In this document: positions 24,191-31,684 of the stretch, in pieces | How positions within the stretch are numbered: the stretch's first letter is position 1 | How the letters are laid out: each line of letters opens with the position of its first letter | Virus record (IMG/VR): IMGVR_UViG_3300032163_000004 | Coordinates: 1 to 64,000 of that record | Reading direction: 5' to 3' (one strand) | Source of the DNA: a virus | DNA: 64,000 nucleotides | Program-made: the position numbers and the translations under genes | Notes under the pieces: generated by a model | Told to the model about the DNA's origin: nothing | Databases searched by the model: none | Seen by the model: the letters and a program-made list of their open reading frames with translations, nothing else

Positions 24191-24865
24191 CTACCTCCTT
24201 TTCTTTCCAAACATTGGATTCTTTTCTCCTTTTACTCCTTCACTCTGTTTCTTTCTCCATTCTTTTGCTTTTTCTTCTCCAAATAATTCTTCATATGTTT
24301 TTCCCTTTCTTTTAGAAGATCTTCCTTCTAAAGATTCACTAATCTTCTTCTTATGTTCTTCAGATTGTGGACCTTTTCTTCTTCCTTTCATTGCTTTTCT
24401 TCTTTTCTCATTACTTTCTTCTGATATAATTCTTCCTTTAAGTTTCTTACTAAGTTTTTCTCTAACTTCTAACCTTTTAGATGGATTGTTTTCTCCTCTC
24501 ATCCATTCTGAATGACTTGGATTTTTCTTTCCTTTATGAGATATGCTTATCCTTTCTCTTTGATCCTGAGTAAGGAAATAACCATTAATTCCTTCTCCAC
24601 CATCTGTTAAGTTATACCCTCTTGGAACTTTACAGTTGTAAAATTTAATCCAATATTTTTCTTTTTCATTAAGTTCTTCTATAGACTTAGCATTATCTAT
24701 AACTAAAAACTCGAAATTTTGAATTCCATATTTCTTAAGAGCTTTTGAAAAAACAGGAGATCCTCCCATCCTAACATGGTCATAAATCCTAACTTTCAGT
24801 TCATTTCTGGTTTGACCAATATAAATCTTTTCATTGATCTTATTCTGAGCCCTATAAATTATCAT
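24191..24865 (-). CDS. GIY-YIG homing endonuclease with NUMOD3 tail
   Basis: 224 residues. M-I-I-Y-R-A-Q-N-K-I-N-E-K-I-Y-I-G-Q-T-R starts the GIY-YIG domain; E-K-Y-W-I-K-F-Y and Y-N-L-T-D-G-G-E-G end it. A long basic tail with NUMOD3 repeats (N-N-P-S-K-R-L-E-V, S-E-E-H-K-K-K-I-S) follows. Paralogue of 12748-13323. Located at the head of a leftward block, between the promoter and the phosphatase-like gene. Confidence 0.82.
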   Translation of the reverse strand: MIIYRAQNKINEKIYIGQTRNELKVRIYDHVRMGGSPVFSKALKKYGIQNFEFLVIDNAKSIEELNEKEKYWIKFYNCKVPRGYNLTDGGEGINGYFLTQDQRERISISHKGKKNPSHSEWMRGENNPSKRLEVREKLSKKLKGRIISEESNEKRRKAMKGRRKGPQSEEHKKKISESLEGRSSKRKGKTYEELFGEEKAKEWRKKQSEGVKGEKNPMFGKKRR

Positions 24866-24897
24866 ATCTTTCTCTCTATCTACAATCTATATATTTT

Positions 24898-24907
24898 TGT
24901 TCAAAAC
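24898..24907 (-). promoter_or_regulatory. leftward promoter element (TGAACA)
   Basis: Minus-strand TTTTGAACAAAAATATATAG lies upstream of the GIY-YIG gene start at 24865. TGAACA followed by an A/T-rich stretch recurs at divergent junctions. Confidence 0.45.
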
Positions 24908-24929
24908 TCCAAAAAAATGTCCTGTTGTC

Positions 24930-24951
24930 TACATATATTAATTACTGATAG
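24930..24951 (+). promoter_or_regulatory. rightward phage promoter box
   Basis: TACATATATTAATTACTGAT followed by AGG, an exact copy of the box. The first rightward gene starts 36 bases downstream. Confidence 0.7.
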
Positions 24952-24986
24952 GAAAATCAAATACTTTAAAAGGAGGTGAAACCATA

Positions 24987-25217
24987 ATGAGTATCTTGGT
25001 TTGTTCTACAAAATATGGAGGTTGCGGTTATATTGGATATGCTGAATCTTTCATATGGGCAAACGATGACACCACGATATGTCCTTCATGTGGTGAAGAC
25101 CATACTTTTCAAATCACCAGAGAAAATATCGATTCACTAACCAGTGACAATAACCTTAAGTTAGCCAGTGCTCTTTTGGACTTAGAAATTGAAGTATCAG
25201 CGTGGGCAAAACAGTAA
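24987..25217 (+). CDS. zinc-ribbon protein
   Basis: 76 residues, RBS AAAGGAGGTGAAACCATA. C-S-T-K-Y-G-G-C-G-Y and C-P-S-C-G-E-D-H form a four-Cys ribbon; the C-terminal half is a helix (L-A-S-A-L-L-D-L-E-I-E). Function unknown. Confidence 0.65.
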   Translation: MSILVCSTKYGGCGYIGYAESFIWANDDTTICPSCGEDHTFQITRENIDSLTSDNNLKLASALLDLEIEVSAWAKQ

Positions 25218-25260
25218 AAATTTACCTAAACAACTCCAAATAAAAAGAGAGGTGAAACCA

Positions 25261-25575
25261 ATGTATACATCACAAAATTTAGTAAAACTTATAGTAAAAT
25301 TGGAAAACAGTGAAAACCCTCTATCTAGGAGAATAGCTGAAATGTTATCCTCAGATGTTGGGAAAGAACTAATAGACTCTAGTTCTTCTGAGTGGAATCG
25401 TTCTTCAATTCAAGAAAAAATCATGTTGTTAAAACAGTTAAACACAGAAGGTATCATTATCAATGAATTGTTCTACAATTTTAAAGAAGTGTTTAGGGAT
25501 AATCCACACATGATTGAAAGTGCAGAGAATGCTCTGCTCGACTATTTACAATTCTTCATCTCTTCACCTTCATAG
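25261..25575 (+). CDS. hypothetical helical protein
   Basis: 104 residues; the ATG at 25261 follows AGAGAGGTGAAACCA. Helical (Q-N-L-V-K-L-I-V-K-L-E) with a C-terminal L-L-D-Y-L-Q-F-F. No motif recognised. Middle gene of a three-gene operon. Confidence 0.65.
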   Translation: MYTSQNLVKLIVKLENSENPLSRRIAEMLSSDVGKELIDSSSSEWNRSSIQEKIMLLKQLNTEGIIINELFYNFKEVFRDNPHMIESAENALLDYLQFFISSPS

Positions 25576-25640
25576 AAAGGAGAAGCTATAAGAACATGAT
25601 CAGGAGGTACAAACAAATGAGAAAGGAGGTGAAATCTAAA

Positions 25641-26201
25641 ATGAGAGACTACATGATTAACGGGACTTGCGTAAAGAAGAATGGTTCCAGATATCCTTTT
25701 CGAAAAAGACTTACTGCACTGAACCGCAAAGACGCTAGAGATCAAATTAACCAAGTCTTCTCCGCGATAGAAGTAAAGTTATACAACAAAGGAAAAGGTT
25801 TACATATCTCTCCAGCTAAACCATTAAAGGAGAGACCTTCTAAACGGAAAGTTCAAAGAAAAGAATGCAGAGTCTGCGCTCCGACTAGAGGTCCTCTACC
25901 TCTTAGTGCTTTTGGGAAGGATAAGAATTCCGCGGATGGGTTAATGAGAACCTGCCGAAAATGCAGATCGAAGGAACAAAAGGCATCGAGAGAAAGAATT
26001 CATAAACATGTTTCACTAAGACTTCACAGCCAACTTGAACTAACAGCAAGTGAACTTTCCAAAGTCGAAGTAGCCCGAATCGAAAGAATCAAAATTAACG
26101 ACGAAGTATATGTCCGAGAAAAGGATATATCCAAAGTCCTTTCTGAAATGTCTTCCAAGTTCTGCAGCGACCTGATGAATCAAATCAGATCTGAAAAGTA
26201 G
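25641..26201 (+). CDS. basic zinc-binding protein
   Basis: 186 residues from the ATG at 25641, which has the strongest site (AAAGGAGGTG); in-frame ATGs at 25596 and 25617 are alternatives. Middle portion C-R-V-C-A-P, L-S-A-F-G-K-D-K-N-S-A-D-G-L and C-R-K-C-R-S-K-E resembles the C-x2-C ... F-x-K-D-x-x-x-x-D-G-L ... C-x2-C pattern of phage HNH-type and DNA-associated proteins, but no HNH triad is seen. Probably binds nucleic acid. Confidence 0.65.
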   Translation: MRDYMINGTCVKKNGSRYPFRKRLTALNRKDARDQINQVFSAIEVKLYNKGKGLHISPAKPLKERPSKRKVQRKECRVCAPTRGPLPLSAFGKDKNSADGLMRTCRKCRSKEQKASRERIHKHVSLRLHSQLELTASELSKVEVARIERIKINDEVYVREKDISKVLSEMSSKFCSDLMNQIRSEK

Positions 26202-26205
26202 TTAA

Positions 26206-26245
26206 AGAGGACTAAGTTCAGTTAGACTTAGTCCTCTATTTTTTA
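26206..26245. terminator. bidirectional terminator at convergent junction
   Basis: AGAGGACTAAGT, an eight-base loop, ACTTAGTCCTCT, then T-run. A perfect 12-bp stem between the rightward gene ending at 26201 and the leftward gene ending at 26236. Confidence 0.85.
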
Positions 26246-26529
26246 CTATCTCCAATATACTTTCCAGGAGAACATATAACATCACAAATAAATTCTAATG
26301 AATGTTTATATGCACTTCTTATAATAGAATCAATTTCTCCAAAATCTAACTTAATCTTAAGTGCAATTTCGATAGTATCTCCTTCAGATACTATTGTTGT
26401 GCTTAATTGTTCTAAAACATCTTTTGTTTTTATATCAACAGAAGAGTTTACTAGTTCCTTTAATCTATCAGAAATCTCTCTACACAAAAACTCCTTCTCC
26501 TTCTCCGATAGTTTTCCTATACATATCAT
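26236..26529 (-). CDS. hypothetical protein
   Basis: 97 residues, mostly helical (K-L-S-E-K-E-K-E-F-L, E-I-S-D-R-L-K-E-L-V) with beta-like I-E-I-A-L-K-I-K-L. Overlaps the terminator stem. Downstream of the RlaP-like gene, 18 bases away. Not recognised. Confidence 0.6.
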   Translation of the reverse strand: MICIGKLSEKEKEFLCREISDRLKELVNSSVDIKTKDVLEQLSTTIVSEGDTIEIALKIKLDFGEIDSIIRSAYKHSLEFICDVICSPGKYIGDSKK

Positions 26530-26547
26530 CTATTCTTCAACTCCTTA

Positions 26548-27426
26548 TTATAGCTTTTGAATTTCTTCTTTTTCATAAAGTTCATCCCAGCTATCAAATG
26601 GAATATTATAATATAAACTTACGATGTTCATAGTTAATTTATCTGCTTTTTTATAATCTGGTTCTGGAGGAAGAGTGCTTCTAACATATGCTTCTTGGGC
26701 TAAAGAAAATAATTTTTCAGCTTCACTTTTTACTTTCTCTAGTTTCCATTCACCATTCTTTATTTCTATTAATTGAGGAGCATCTTCTCTTTCTACATGC
26801 AAAGTTCCTTCACTTAAAAACTCTATACCCATTCTCAATAGTCTAATTAAGTGAGCGGCATTCTTCGTATCATAACCAAACTTTTCAACAAGTTGTTTTC
26901 TCTTTTCTCCCATATAACCTTCGTAATTTGCATGCTCCATTTTATGTAATTGATCATAAGCATAACCTGTAAATGCATGGTAAACTTTTTTAGTTTTAAA
27001 AATATTTCTATATAAAACAAGAGCCCATCCAATTCTATTCACATAAATGTAGTGTCTTTCATCTAACCAAAGCATCATCAAAACATTAGGATTTCCTTGT
27101 AACAATAATTTAACAAACTTTATAACTTCATAATGAACTGCATCCCAATCTCTTATCTTTACTTCATACGCTCCTCTTGGATTGAGTTCATCTTTCTTAG
27201 AATAGTCATATTTACTAAGACCAATATAGGAGTTCAAAGGAGCTACATAGACTCCCAATACATCTTTATCATCAACCCCACAAGTTCTTGATGGGTCTAA
27301 ATACATACCATGAGCAATACTTCCTCTAAACCCTAAGAGAATAGTAGTAGAAGGAACTAGTGCTTTCTTCTCAACATAAGTCAAACCTTTAAGATTCATT
27401 TTATCATGAATATCTTTATTCTCCAT
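26548..27426 (-). CDS. RlaP-like nucleotidyltransferase (DNA polymerase beta superfamily, COG3541)
   Basis: 292 residues. G-F-R-G-S-I-A-H-G-M-Y, then D-D-K-D-V-L-G-V-Y-V-A-P and Y-I-G-L form the G-S ... D-x-D nucleotidyltransferase core, in the order of the COG3541/PF10127 family, whose members are linked by comparative genomics to RNA-repair operons. The helical C-terminal part (Y-E-V-I-K-F-V-K-L-L-L-Q-G-N-P-N) is typical. A role in mending cut tRNA is plausible given the tRNA genes here, but it is an inference. Confidence 0.68.
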   Translation of the reverse strand: MENKDIHDKMNLKGLTYVEKKALVPSTTILLGFRGSIAHGMYLDPSRTCGVDDKDVLGVYVAPLNSYIGLSKYDYSKKDELNPRGAYEVKIRDWDAVHYEVIKFVKLLLQGNPNVLMMLWLDERHYIYVNRIGWALVLYRNIFKTKKVYHAFTGYAYDQLHKMEHANYEGYMGEKRKQLVEKFGYDTKNAAHLIRLLRMGIEFLSEGTLHVEREDAPQLIEIKNGEWKLEKVKSEAEKLFSLAQEAYVRSTLPPEPDYKKADKLTMNIVSLYYNIPFDSWDELYEKEEIQKL

Positions 27427-27453
27427 TTTAAACTCTACTCCTCTTTTTTAATT

Positions 27454-27463
27454 TATTCACATC
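27454..27463 (-). promoter_or_regulatory. leftward promoter element (TGTGAA type)
   Basis: Minus-strand GATGTGAATAAATT is upstream of the start at 27426. It resembles the TGTGAACA element of other divergent junctions with one change. Confidence 0.35.
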
Positions 27464-27489
27464 GATATTTTAGATGTCTATTTTGTTTC

Positions 27490-27513
27490 TATTATATATA
27501 TTAATTTATGATA
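27490..27513 (+). promoter_or_regulatory. rightward phage promoter box
   Basis: ATTATATATATTAATTTATGA then TAAG, a variant of the box, 19 bases before the first rightward gene. Confidence 0.6.
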
Positions 27514-27531
27514 AGAAAGGAGGTAATTTAA

Positions 27532-27723
27532 ATGTTAATTATCAGGTTAGTTGTGAAAGACAAACAAAATGTAATATTAAACGTATATGAAATGAGGAAG
27601 TTTCGAAAAGATGGAAAAAGAGATCATGCAACAATAGAATTCTTTCTAACTAAAGCTGAGGAAGCTTTAGAAAAAGGGGAGCGTCCAAATTTTGAATTCT
27701 TAACTGAGGAGGTGAAATTATAA
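27532..27723 (+). CDS. hypothetical small protein
   Basis: 63 residues, ATG after AAAGGAGGTAATTTAA. Beta-like start (L-I-I-R-L-V-V-K-D-K) and a Lys/Glu-rich helix (T-K-A-E-E-A-L-E-K). First gene of a rightward operon of eleven. Not recognised. Confidence 0.6.
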   Translation: MLIIRLVVKDKQNVILNVYEMRKFRKDGKRDHATIEFFLTKAEEALEKGERPNFEFLTEEVKL

Positions 27724-27725
27724 AA

Positions 27726-27938
27726 ATGAAGACAATATATACAATATATATATCTATAGCAATATTCTTATTTGACATTTGGGGGTCATGTTATATGGCT
27801 TACCAGATTTCTTGGGGAGAATGGAAAGTTTATCCAATTATCGCAACATCTGTTGCAATAGCTATAGTAGGGCTAATTGTATTGAACAATGGAATCCGCT
27901 ACAGAAATGCTCTATGGAGAAGCACACTCAAACCTTAG
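27726..27938 (+). CDS. two-helix membrane protein
   Basis: 70 residues. Membrane segments at about residues 5-25 (T-I-Y-I-S-I-A-I-F-L) and 36-55 (I-I-A-T-S-V-A-I-A-I-V-G-L). RBS GAGGAGGTGAAATTA is inside the end of the previous gene, so the two are coupled. Function unknown. Confidence 0.6.
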   Translation: MKTIYTIYISIAIFLFDIWGSCYMAYQISWGEWKVYPIIATSVAIAIVGLIVLNNGIRYRNALWRSTLKP

Positions 27939-27982
27939 TTCTCAATGTTCACAAAAATCAATTCTTATAAGGAGGAGGAACA

Positions 27983-28306
27983 ATGAAACAAGAACTTGAG
28001 ATAATTAAAAATGTAACAGAAAACCTATACGCCAAAGATATGCAATCAATGGTGGTAAAACCTGGAAAAGATGTACAAATTGTTCCCACCGTCATCTGGG
28101 CATTCAATGGTAAAGTTAAGACAATCCATGGACAAAATGGAGATATTATACATACTCCTCATGGATATGGAACAGTCAAAGAAGCAGAACAATTCGTCAT
28201 TGGTACTTTGGGAGTAAATAACATGCTAAAACATGAACATGGCACAGTTTCGTCTATCAAAGGGGAAAAGGAAAAACAAGCACTACTTTCAGAGGTCGGT
28301 GATTAG
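27983..28306 (+). CDS. hypothetical protein
   Basis: 107 residues, ATG after AAGGAGGAGGAACA. Beta-rich with V-I-W-A-F-N-G-K-V-K and H-G-Q-N-G-D-I-I-H-T-P-H-G-Y-G. Directly followed by a structured RNA element. Not recognised. Confidence 0.65.
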   Translation: MKQELEIIKNVTENLYAKDMQSMVVKPGKDVQIVPTVIWAFNGKVKTIHGQNGDIIHTPHGYGTVKEAEQFVIGTLGVNNMLKHEHGTVSSIKGEKEKQALLSEVGD

Positions 28307-28309
28307 AAC

Positions 28310-28418
28310 CAACTGGATAGCAACCCAGTAGTAAGAACCTAGAGTAAGAGTCTCCTCTATTATGTCCGGGGCCAAATGATCAGGCGACGCCTTTAGAGAG
28401 ACTCTTGCTCTATCTTTT
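28310..28418 (+). ncRNA. intergenic structured RNA (two hairpins)
   Basis: A small hairpin ACTGG-atagcaac-CCAGT (near 28312) precedes a large one: TAGAGTAAGAGTCTC at 28340-28354 pairs with GAGACTCTTGCTCTA at 28398-28412, 15 bp with one wobble, enclosing 43 bases. A partial T-run follows. Similar in design to the hairpins at 962, 1599 and 59904. Role unknown. Confidence 0.5.
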
Positions 28419-28436
28419 CTAAAAAGAGGAGGAAAA

Positions 28437-28757
28437 ATGAAATGCCTAAGATGCGGATATTGTTGTTTATACCTTTGGATCATAGTAATTAAAGATCCAA
28501 CAAAACCTATATCAGAAGATAACTGTCAAGAAGTTGACGCACGGCAAGGTAAACCATGTCCACACCTTAGAGGAAACAAACCAGGAGAATATTCTTGTGT
28601 AATTCACAACTTCCCTCGTTACAAAAAAACACCGTGCTTTAGTCATGGTCAAATTGAAAGAAGTAAAAAAGATCTCTGTAGAATGGGTGATTATATAATC
28701 AATTCAAGACCTCTAAGACTATCTTCAAAATTGGGTAGAACCAGTGGCAAAAGCTGA
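28437..28757 (+). CDS. YkgJ-type cysteine-cluster protein
   Basis: 106 residues. K-C-L-R-C-G-Y-C-C at the N-terminus, then C-Q-E-V, K-P-C-P-H-L and C-V-I-H-N-F-P, followed by P-C. This is the spacing of the YkgJ / zinc- or iron-chelating cysteine cluster family. Biochemical role unclear even in bacteria. ATG after GAGGAGGAAAA. Confidence 0.75.
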   Translation: MKCLRCGYCCLYLWIIVIKDPTKPISEDNCQEVDARQGKPCPHLRGNKPGEYSCVIHNFPRYKKTPCFSHGQIERSKKDLCRMGDYIINSRPLRLSSKLGRTSGKS

Positions 28758-28841
28758 AGTAAAGGCTTCGAGCAGACTAAAATATGCCAAACCTGCCTGG
28801 TCCTACCATTTTTACAATTCAAAAGAAAAGAGGTTAAAAAA

Positions 28842-29072
28842 ATGTGGTACGAAAGGTGTAGAGGGTGTGGAAAAGAAGTACCTGTAATAGAAGATCCCTA
28901 TACTAAAAACATAGTAATAATAAAAGACAATCATTATGGACTCATATTTGAAGGTTACTGCGGGGAATGTTTTAATCCTCCACTTCAAGAAGTAGAAAGA
29001 GTTGGTAAAGAACTAAAATATTTCTATTACGATTTTCTCAAAGAACACCCATTAACTCCAATAGGAGGTTAG
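28842..29072 (+). CDS. zinc-ribbon protein
   Basis: 76 residues. R-C-R-G-C-G-K near residue 5 and F-E-G-Y-C-G-E-C-F near residue 43 form the metal site; the two halves are joined by a beta-like stretch N-I-V-I-I-K-D-N-H. Same layout as 21431-21655. The 84 bases before it contain a small stem GAAG-taaag-GCTTC. Function unknown. Confidence 0.6.
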   Translation: MWYERCRGCGKEVPVIEDPYTKNIVIIKDNHYGLIFEGYCGECFNPPLQEVERVGKELKYFYYDFLKEHPLTPIGG

Positions 29073-29074
29073 AA

Positions 29075-29383
29075 ATGGACACTAAAAAAGAAATTCTTAA
29101 AAATGTTAGAAAAATCGTTCTCACTGAATTAAAAGAGACTGATTTCCCAAACAGATCATTTCAAGCAGTTATAGTGCTAGATCCTATAAGAACTATTGAT
29201 GTACAGGGAAATGAAAAAACTTACAACAACGCAGTAATTTTAAAAATAATTAGAACAAGAAAGTTATTTACATTATCCAGATTAAGTTTTGGATTTCTTA
29301 GAAAAATATCTAATCGAATTATTTCTGAAGTCGAAGGTGTTTCTAGAGTAGTGTTTGATATCACTAGCGAAAGGAGAATTTAA
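29075..29383 (+). CDS. hypothetical basic protein
   Basis: 102 residues, ATG after ATAGGAGGTTAGAA. Lys/Arg-rich with V-I-V-L-D-P-I-R-T-I-D-V-Q-G. Coupled to the preceding zinc ribbon and followed two bases later by the DnaJ-like gene. Not recognised. Confidence 0.6.
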   Translation: MDTKKEILKNVRKIVLTELKETDFPNRSFQAVIVLDPIRTIDVQGNEKTYNNAVILKIIRTRKLFTLSRLSFGFLRKISNRIISEVEGVSRVVFDITSERRI

Positions 29384-29384
29384 T

Positions 29385-30014
29385 ATGCGGATAACTCTAG
29401 GTGACAGATCAATAGAATGTATGTCACTTCTTGGTATAATAGAACATCCCTTCACATCAGAAGAACTAAAAACAGCTTTTCGCATAAAACTAAAAATGGT
29501 TCACCCAGATAAAGGAGGAACCAAAGAAGCAACTGTAAAAATCATTGATGCTTTTAATCATTTAAAGAACTTAGCATCTACTCCTATTGGAGCAGAGTTT
29601 CTTGAAGTTGAGATAGAAGAAAACGAAGATATATTCAAACTCTGGAAAATTTGTCATGATTGTCATGGAACCAAGATAAAAATTTATCACACTCCCGATA
29701 GGCCCTGTCCTTGGTGCTCATATATGTACTCTTTCTTCTATAGAGGAGGTTCAGGAAGAGGATACATAATGGGCACTTGTAAAAAATGTTTAGGGACAGG
29801 AAAATTCAAAAAAGATGGTGTTGATAAAGGAATTTGTTATAACTGTTCTGGAACTGGAGTAGTCAAAAAGAGGTGTTCGATGTGTCAAGGAACAGGTTGG
29901 TTATCAAGAGTAGAAACTAAAAAAGTAGTATGTCCAACTTGTAAAGGTAAAGGAAAAATTGAACTTAACCCTTGGAATCCAGTTATTCCAAAGGGTGCAG
30001 TTCTAAAGAAATAA
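29385..30014 (+). CDS. DnaJ-like co-chaperone (J domain plus zinc finger)
   Basis: 209 residues from the ATG at 29385 after AAAGGAGAATTTA. J domain about residues 9-60 with the H-P-D motif in M-V-H-P-D-K-G-G, which activates Hsp70. Then a cysteine-rich region with five CxxC knuckles of DnaJ type (C-H-D-C-H-G-T, C-K-K-C-L-G-T-G, C-Y-N-C-S-G-T-G, C-S-M-C-Q-G-T-G, C-P-T-C-K-G-K-G). There is no Gly/Phe linker and no C-terminal peptide-binding domain, so it is shorter than cellular DnaJ (about 370). Likely recruits host DnaK for virion assembly or replication. Confidence 0.85.
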   Translation: MRITLGDRSIECMSLLGIIEHPFTSEELKTAFRIKLKMVHPDKGGTKEATVKIIDAFNHLKNLASTPIGAEFLEVEIEENEDIFKLWKICHDCHGTKIKIYHTPDRPCPWCSYMYSFFYRGGSGRGYIMGTCKKCLGTGKFKKDGVDKGICYNCSGTGVVKKRCSMCQGTGWLSRVETKKVVCPTCKGKGKIELNPWNPVIPKGAVLKK

Positions 30015-30031
30015 GAAAGGAGAATAAAGAA

Positions 30032-30238
30032 ATGAAAGTGAGGTATATCGGAGCTTCAGATGGCCAAGTGAATTATGGAGGTGGTAGTGATGATCCACGC
30101 GGTTTATTAAAAGAAGGAAAAATTTATACATTACAACGTAAAGAAGCCCACTCATGGCACACTAAATATTACCTAAAAGAGTTTCCTGGTAAAAAATTCA
30201 ATTCTGTTTGTTTTGAAGAAGTAGTTAAATTAAGATAA
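30032..30238 (+). CDS. SH3-like small protein
   Basis: 68 residues from the ATG at 30032 after GAAAGGAGAATAAAGA. Pattern K-V-R-Y-I-G-A-S-D, L-K-E-G-K-I-Y-T-L, Y-Y-L-K-E-F-P-G-K-K-F-N-S looks like an SH3-type beta barrel. The protein at 50073-50297 has the same layout. Function unknown. Confidence 0.55.
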   Translation: MKVRYIGASDGQVNYGGGSDDPRGLLKEGKIYTLQRKEAHSWHTKYYLKEFPGKKFNSVCFEEVVKLR

Positions 30239-30252
30239 GAAAAGGAGGAGAA

Positions 30253-30504
30253 ATGATTCTAAACAAACACGAAATCTTACTCATTGCGTTAGCTGATGAA
30301 GGAGGTTACTACTCTATCCAGATTGATAACAATTTAGAGATGGCTACCATGAATGAGATGTTTCAGAAGAAGTTATTCAAACTTGCAAAAAGAGCAGATC
30401 CTTTTCATAACAGATTCAAGATAACTCCAAAGGGAATGAAATTGGCTAAAGAAGCTAAAAAAGTTTTAGAGATACTTCAAGAACCAATAGAAGGAGGAGT
30501 TTAA
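30253..30504 (+). CDS. hypothetical winged-helix-like protein
   Basis: 83 residues, ATG after AAAGGAGGAGAA. L-N-K-H-E-I-L-L-I-A-L-A-D-E-G, F-K-L-A-K-R-A-D and F-K-I-T-P-K-G-M-K-L-A-K-E-A have the look of a small winged helix with a C-terminal helix. Could be a DNA-binding regulator. Low certainty. Confidence 0.5.
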   Translation: MILNKHEILLIALADEGGYYSIQIDNNLEMATMNEMFQKKLFKLAKRADPFHNRFKITPKGMKLAKEAKKVLEILQEPIEGGV

Positions 30505-30506
30505 AA

Positions 30507-30743
30507 ATGATAAAAGGTAAATGTTATACAAACCTTGATGGTTTTAGAAATGCCAAGTGGCCAGAAGTATTTGTGGAAGTTCCAAGAATTGGAGAGTTGG
30601 TAGAAGCAGAAGGAGGAAAGAGACTAAAAGTTGTTGGAATTACTCATAAGGTTCGAAAAGTGGAATCTGCAATAGAACAAATGAAAATTGAATATGAACC
30701 CTATGTTGAGATCGAACTCTGGGCTCAAATTTTAAAAGGGTAA
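30507..30743 (+). CDS. hypothetical beta-rich protein
   Basis: 78 residues, start after AAGGAGGAGTTTAAAA. W-P-E-V-F-V-E-V-P-R-I-G-E-L-V-E-A and L-K-V-V-G-I-T-H alternate strands, then a helix and P-Y-V-E-I-E-L-W. Not recognised. Confidence 0.55.
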   Translation: MIKGKCYTNLDGFRNAKWPEVFVEVPRIGELVEAEGGKRLKVVGITHKVRKVESAIEQMKIEYEPYVEIELWAQILKG

Positions 30744-30758
30744 AGGAGGGTAATCTAG

Positions 30759-31277
30759 ATGGGACTAATTCATCCACATTGTAAAATATCAACAGGTATA
30801 CATGAAGGATTAACTTTTGGAAAAGGTGAACTAGATGACATGGGATACTGGGAATTTCCCTGTAATGAATGTGCTAGAGAGAATGAGAGACTATTTCCGG
30901 AAGATGGAAAGTGCTGGCCATTCGAAGGGTCCACTATACAAATGTCTGAAAAGTCAACTTTCGTTCTTCAAAAGACGAAAAAGTCATTCTGTCCAATTTG
31001 TGACAAAGAAGTTTACTTACTTACTCCTTTTGAGGCTACAAACTCCAAACCATCCTTCTATATATGTTTCAATTGCAAATTCGTAGGAGAAGTTGGAGTA
31101 GGTGCTGTTATGATAGGATTACATTCTAACCAAAATATCTTAAGAAAGGCAGGAAAAATGATGGGATTCTTGAAAAGGTTTTGGGAAAAACACATTATTG
31201 CAACTTATCATGGTCCTCCAGAATGTTTTGATTGCAATAAATCTGATTGTGAAAATTGTTACGTCAATCTCAAATAA
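30759..31277 (+). CDS. multi-zinc-ribbon protein
   Basis: 172 residues, ATG after AAAGGAGGGTAATCTAG. Three cysteine pairs: C-N-E-C-A, C-P-I-C-D and C-F-N-C-K, plus a C-terminal C-F-D-C-N-K-S-D-C-E-N-C. The central part S-F-Y-I-C-F-N-C-K-F-V-G-E-V-G-V-G is repeated as a fragment just downstream (31290-31400). May be a nucleic-acid-binding adaptor; not recognised. Confidence 0.6.
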   Translation: MGLIHPHCKISTGIHEGLTFGKGELDDMGYWEFPCNECARENERLFPEDGKCWPFEGSTIQMSEKSTFVLQKTKKSFCPICDKEVYLLTPFEATNSKPSFYICFNCKFVGEVGVGAVMIGLHSNQNILRKAGKMMGFLKRFWEKHIIATYHGPPECFDCNKSDCENCYVNLK

Positions 31278-31279
31278 AG

Positions 31280-31400
31280 GCGAAGAGTTTACAAATCGGG
31301 ACCAACATTCTATATCTGCTTCAACTGTAAGTTCATAGGAGAGGTTGGAGTAGGAACTGTTAAACTAGAGGAAGGAGAAAAAGATGGTAGAAAAGTCTAG
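31280..31400 (+). pseudogene. duplicated fragment of the preceding zinc-ribbon gene
   Basis: Reading on after the 31277 stop, the frame V-Y-K-S-G-P-T-F-Y-I-C-F-N-C-K-F-I-G-E-V followed by G-V-G-T-V-K-L repeats residues of the upstream gene (P-S-F-Y-I-C-F-N-C-K-F-V-G-E-V) with base changes. There is no own start, and it ends at a TAG at 31398-31400 inside the next gene. Remnant of a duplication. Confidence 0.7.
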
Positions 31401-31629
31401 AAAAAGTAGAAAGGCTGAAGACAAGTCCCAGGAAGTGGAACCACTGTTAAATGGTTTGTGGGCTTTAGGCTATCGCGATAGGGGTCATGATCATGGTGAT
31501 TATGCAGTGATGACGAAAGATGGGAAAATGGTTGTTGAGTGCCCGAACCTCTATGTTTCTCAACACATAATTACCTTACACAATAAGAGCGTAAAACGTC
31601 AACTCCACCCACTGAGACGTATTTCATAA
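31384..31629 (+). CDS. hypothetical basic protein
   Basis: 81 residues, ATG after GAGGAAGGAGAAAAAG. N-terminus very basic (K-S-R-K-S-R-K), later W-A-L-G-Y-R-D-R-G-H-D-H-G-D-Y and C-P-N-L-Y-V-S-Q-H-I. It sits between two copies of a 13-base repeat (ATAAAGGCGAAGA at 31274 and 31626), so it may have entered or duplicated with the fragment before it. Confidence 0.6.
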   Translation: MVEKSRKSRKAEDKSQEVEPLLNGLWALGYRDRGHDHGDYAVMTKDGKMVVECPNLYVSQHIITLHNKSVKRQLHPLRRIS

Positions 31630-31684
31630 AGGCGAAGACTATATTAATTTGGAGTCCTCATGTTCCACCCTTCGCTTTTTTTTA
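31626..31684. terminator. terminator-like hairpin at convergent junction
   Basis: AAAG-GCGAAG at 31628-31637 pairs with CTTCGC-TTT at 31670-31678 and is followed by T8. The interior of about 32 bases is longer than usual. The 5' arm is the second copy of the repeat ATAAAGGCGAAGA. Confidence 0.6.
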
